Origin: Hyphomicrobiales bacterium
GTDB lineage: Bacteria > Pseudomonadota > Alphaproteobacteria > Rhizobiales > Aestuariivirgaceae
DNA length: 16,982 nucleotides
Reading direction: 5' to 3'
Assembly (NCBI GenBank): GCA_013002595.1
Contig: JABDJG010000409.1
Span: forward strand, 1 to 16,982
In this document: in pieces, positions 14,645 to 16,982 of the stretch
How the letters are laid out: every line of letters starts with the position of its first letter
How positions within the stretch are numbered: position 1 is the first letter of the stretch
Notes under the pieces: model-generated
The model's database searches: none
Told to the model about the DNA's origin: nothing
Seen by the model: the letters and a program-made list of their open reading frames with translations, nothing else
Program-made: the position numbers and the translations under genes

Positions 14645-15207
14645 ATTCGTTCCTGGCCGTCCGGATCGTAGGCTCGCGCCACCTGGCATGGTGGATCCGG
14701 CGTAAGGTCTGGTACATCATCGGGACCGAATTCTTCTGGTGAAAAATTCATCAGACTTACAAGGACAATCCAACGAGAATCTATCTGCACGATGTTGTCT
14801 GCAACCGCGCCACAGCTGTGATCGTATCGCATTTTTAATATGCCCTTAATCTGCCGGCTTCATCTGTTTGAACACCATTGGCAAATCGACCGACGCTGAT
14901 TTTCATTTAGGGCCAGGCCGCCTTAATGATAATCAAAAATCTTGCGTAATCATGATCGGATATCCCTATGGATAAATACCTGTAAGCTCGGGGATTGAGA
15001 CAGATGCCAGCAAGTTATCTATTTGAAAGACCGATATTAAGTGCCTGAAAAATTCGCATTACAGGTGAATTGATTCCCCCTAAAAACGTAGCCACCTCTC
15101 AAGCTGCGCGAATAGCCAATGCCACAACCACGGTAAGCGGACCGCGCAAAAAGCCGGATCACCGGCAAATAGTTTCGGATGTAGCTTGAGAGCCTAGGAG
15201 AACGACG
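14645..15207. promoter_or_regulatory. Long groEL leader/promoter region
   Basis: No convincing gene; a minus-strand frame at 14629-14832 is doubtful. Just after the mlaC-like gene, CCGGATC (14661-14667) and GATCCGG (14694-14700) enclose CCACC-TGGCAT-GGTGG. TTAAT-GATA-ATCAA (14923-14936) is one base off an FNR/FixK box. CTTGCG (14941-14946) and CCCTAT (14964-14969), 17 nt apart, weakly resemble a heat-shock sigma promoter. CTCTCAAGCTGC (15096-15107) pairs with GTAGCTTGAGAG (15181-15192), ending 3 nt before the groEL AGGAG, with GCCGG-ATCA-CCGGC (15153-15166) between. No CIRCE element is seen. Confidence 0.4.
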
Positions 15208-16842
15208 ATGACCGCCAAAGCGGTGTGTTTCAAAAGCAACGCCCGGCAACGCATGCTCAATGGCGTCGATGTGTTGGCCAATGCGGTGAAAGTCACTCTT
15301 GGCCCGCGCGGTCGCAATGTGCTGATCGAAAAATCCTTTGGCCAGCCGCGCTCGACGAAAGATGGTGTAACGGTTGCCAAAGAGATCGAGCTGGAGGACC
15401 GGTTCGAGAACATGGGCGCCCAGATGCTGCGCCAGGTGGCCACGAAAACGAGTGATATTGCCGGCGATGGAACGACCACCGCGACAATTCTGGCACAGGC
15501 CATAGTCCGCGAAGGGGTCAAAGCCGTGACAGCGGGCATGAATCCCATGGATCTCAAACGTGGCATTGAGCTGGCAGTCAGTGCGGTGGTCGAAGATCTG
15601 AAGTCTCGGTCCAAACCAGTCGAAACCAATGAGCAAATCGCCCAGGTTGGCACGATCTCGGCAAATGGCGATCGTGAGATAGGTGATTTTCTTGCCCAGG
15701 CGATGGAAAAAGTAGGGCGCGAGGGTGTCATCACGATAGAGGAAGCCAAGAGCCTTTCGACCGAACTGGAGGTCGTCGAGGGTTTGCAGTTCGACCGGGG
15801 ATATCTGTCACCGTATTTTGTGACGGACGCTGAAAAGATGCAAAGCATTCTCGAAGAACCCTACATTCTATTCCATGAAAAGAAACTGTCGGGCCTGCAG
15901 GCAATGCTGCCGCTGCTGGAAAAAATCTCCAAACAGGCCAAACCTCTCCTGATCGTTGCCGAAGATGTGGAAGGCGAGGCCCTGGCGACATTGGTCGTCA
16001 ATAGGCTGCGTGGCGGGCTTAAGTGTGCTGCCGTCAAAGCGCCCGGCTTTGGCGACCGTCGCAAGGCGATGCTGCAAGACATGGCTGTGCTCACGGGCGG
16101 CCAGATGTTGTCGGAAGAGCTCGGTATCAAGCTTGAGAACATTTCACTCGACATGCTCGGCTCAGCCAAAAAAGTGGTTATCAAGAAGGACGACACGACA
16201 ATTGTCGGTGGCGCCGGCAAGAAAACTGATATCGATGCCCGCCGCAACCAGTTGCGAGAGCAGATCGGGTCGACCACGTCCGACTACGATCGCGAAAAAC
16301 TTCAAGAGCGCTTGGCCAAACTGTCCAATGGTGTCGCCGTTATCAAGGTTGGGGGCGCCAGCGAGACCGAGGTCAAGGAACGCAAAGACCGGGTGGATGA
16401 TGCCATGCATGCAACCCGTGCTGCAGTTGAAGAGGGAATATTGCCGGGCGGCGGGACGGCCCTTCTTTATGCCATGCTTTCGCTTGGTGACCTCAAACCC
16501 GATAATCCGGATCAGCGGACCGGTGTTGACATCGTGCGCAGGGCGCTTCGAATTCCAGCTCATCAGATCATTCAAAATGCCGGCAAGGAAGGCTCGGTGA
16601 TTGTTGGAAAACTTATCGAAATGAATGACGAGAACCACGGCTACGATGCCGCCAATGACCGTTATGCAGACATGATCGAAGCCGGGATCATCGACCCCAC
16701 CAAAGTCGTCCGTACGGCGCTGGAAGATGCAGCTTCAATCGCCGGTTTGATGATCACGACAGAAGCCATGGTGACCGACAGGCCGAAACACTTGAACGGT
16801 GCGGCGGCACTGCCAGACACATTCAATGGAATGGACTTCTAA
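15208..16842 (+). CDS. groEL: Chaperonin GroEL (orphan copy)
   Basis: This is a 544-aa full-length chaperonin. It has VKVTLGPRGRNV, KDGVTVAKEIELED, the ATPase GDGTTTAT with Asp87, Asp52 in TKDG, Asp398 in VDDAMHATRAAVEEG, and ILPGGGTALL. The equatorial, intermediate and apical domains are all present. Unusual points are the missing GGM-repeat tail (it ends FNGMDF), a variant N-terminus (AVCFKSNARQRM), and no groES in front, so it is probably a second, accessory GroEL using another locus's co-chaperonin. Accessory copies in Alphaproteobacteria often serve specialised clients or stress. AGGAG lies 7 nt before the ATG. It is followed 30 nt later by an Hsp20 gene, so the two probably share a transcript. 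Confidence 0.95.
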   Translation: MTAKAVCFKSNARQRMLNGVDVLANAVKVTLGPRGRNVLIEKSFGQPRSTKDGVTVAKEIELEDRFENMGAQMLRQVATKTSDIAGDGTTTATILAQAIVREGVKAVTAGMNPMDLKRGIELAVSAVVEDLKSRSKPVETNEQIAQVGTISANGDREIGDFLAQAMEKVGREGVITIEEAKSLSTELEVVEGLQFDRGYLSPYFVTDAEKMQSILEEPYILFHEKKLSGLQAMLPLLEKISKQAKPLLIVAEDVEGEALATLVVNRLRGGLKCAAVKAPGFGDRRKAMLQDMAVLTGGQMLSEELGIKLENISLDMLGSAKKVVIKKDDTTIVGGAGKKTDIDARRNQLREQIGSTTSDYDREKLQERLAKLSNGVAVIKVGGASETEVKERKDRVDDAMHATRAAVEEGILPGGGTALLYAMLSLGDLKPDNPDQRTGVDIVRRALRIPAHQIIQNAGKEGSVIVGKLIEMNDENHGYDAANDRYADMIEAGIIDPTKVVRTALEDAASIAGLMITTEAMVTDRPKHLNGAAALPDTFNGMDF

Positions 16843-16872
16843 ATCTGAACTAGAGGCATAAAGTCGAAGATC

Positions 16873-16982
16873 ATGAGCATCCGCGATATGACGAATTGGG
16901 CACCGCGAAGGTTCACTGCATCGGGACCGAGTAGCCGCAGAGCGATCGACCAGTTGCATTGCCGAATGGATCGCCTCTGGGA
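16873..16982 (+). CDS. Hsp20 / small heat-shock protein, 5' end only
   Basis: An ATG at 16873, 30 nt after groEL, opens a frame running to the window edge (36 codons visible). It starts MSIRDMTNWAPRR and reaches IDQLHCRMDRLW, matching the N-terminal arm of many bacterial Hsp20 proteins (a D-x-x-x-W start followed by L-H-x-x-M-D-R-L-[FW]). The alpha-crystallin domain would lie beyond the window. A weak GAAGA precedes the start closely, so translation may rely on coupling with groEL. Small heat-shock proteins hold unfolding clients for chaperones, which fits the groEL neighbour. Confidence 0.75.
   Translation, partial: MSIRDMTNWAPRRFTASGPSSRRAIDQLHCRMDRLW

Noticed and set aside
14629..14832. 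67-aa minus-strand ORF after the mlaC-like gene
   Set aside because: It overlaps the mlaC-like 3' end, has no clear Shine-Dalgarno and covers an inverted repeat; the tail DDVPDLTPDPPC is protein-like but insufficient.
14941..14969. Heat-shock sigma (RpoH) promoter CTTGCG-N17-CCCTAT
   Set aside because: The match to the -35 and -10 consensus is partial and spacing is at the long end; kept only as a note in the leader region entry.
1..16982. CRISPR array, tRNA, rRNA or insertion sequence
   Set aside because: No regularly spaced repeats, no clover-leaf-like gene and no transposase or terminal repeat pair was recognised by eye.

Overview
The window looks like a chromosomal segment of an alphaproteobacterium, most likely a Hyphomicrobiales (Rhizobiales) relative with moderate GC. 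Supporting signs are a DUF992 exported protein, a SYLF protein, a DUF900 lipoprotein hydrolase, an alphaproteobacterial-type GroEL and Shine-Dalgarno sites of the AGGAG type. The genus is not identifiable by eye.

Layout. (1) Positions 2-1933 are the 3' part of tamB (outer-membrane biogenesis). A DUF992 exported protein follows, then a convergent MFS transporter on the minus strand with a 13-bp hairpin between them. (2) Positions 4523-7076 carry four consecutive plus-strand genes for exported proteins: SYLF, glycine zipper/peptidoglycan-binding, a GGTG-motif beta protein, and a small Cys-containing protein. (3) Positions 7176-8210 are a two-gene unit: a DksA/TraR-type zinc-finger protein and an unrecognised 235-aa protein. 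A DUF900 lipoprotein hydrolase follows at 8454-9662. (4) Positions 9923-12120 form a LysR-centred module: a leftward unit of a 37-aa basic peptide and a 94-aa acidic exported protein, a rightward lysR, and a decayed RidA-family gene overlapping the lysR stop. (5) Positions 12178-14644 hold a CBS-domain protein, two tiny single-TM proteins in divergent orientation and an MlaC-like periplasmic protein. (6) Positions 15208-16982 are an orphan groEL (no groES before it, no CIRCE seen) followed 30 nt later by the start of an Hsp20 gene that runs off the window.

The most notable observation is in the LysR module. The same bipartite element occurs twice, in inverted orientation, flanking lysR and the ridA remnant. 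Each copy reads ATCGAA-N4-TCGATA-N10-ATTAAATTCG, then a CTAT(A/C)T hexamer at the same 23-nt distance. If CTATnT is the -10, the ATC-N9-GAT dyad is centred near -64, the classical LysR-family recognition position. One copy points at the small-peptide unit. The other points right into a stretch closed by a terminator-like hairpin about 80 nt later, so it could make a short RNA. The ridA-like gene between them has an in-frame stop and two frameshifts, so the module seems to have lost an enzyme while keeping its regulator and both candidate target promoters.

The right third (CBS protein, groEL, hsp20) resembles stress-accessory loci. The groEL leader is long and contains distant complementary arms, one ending just before the ribosome-binding site.
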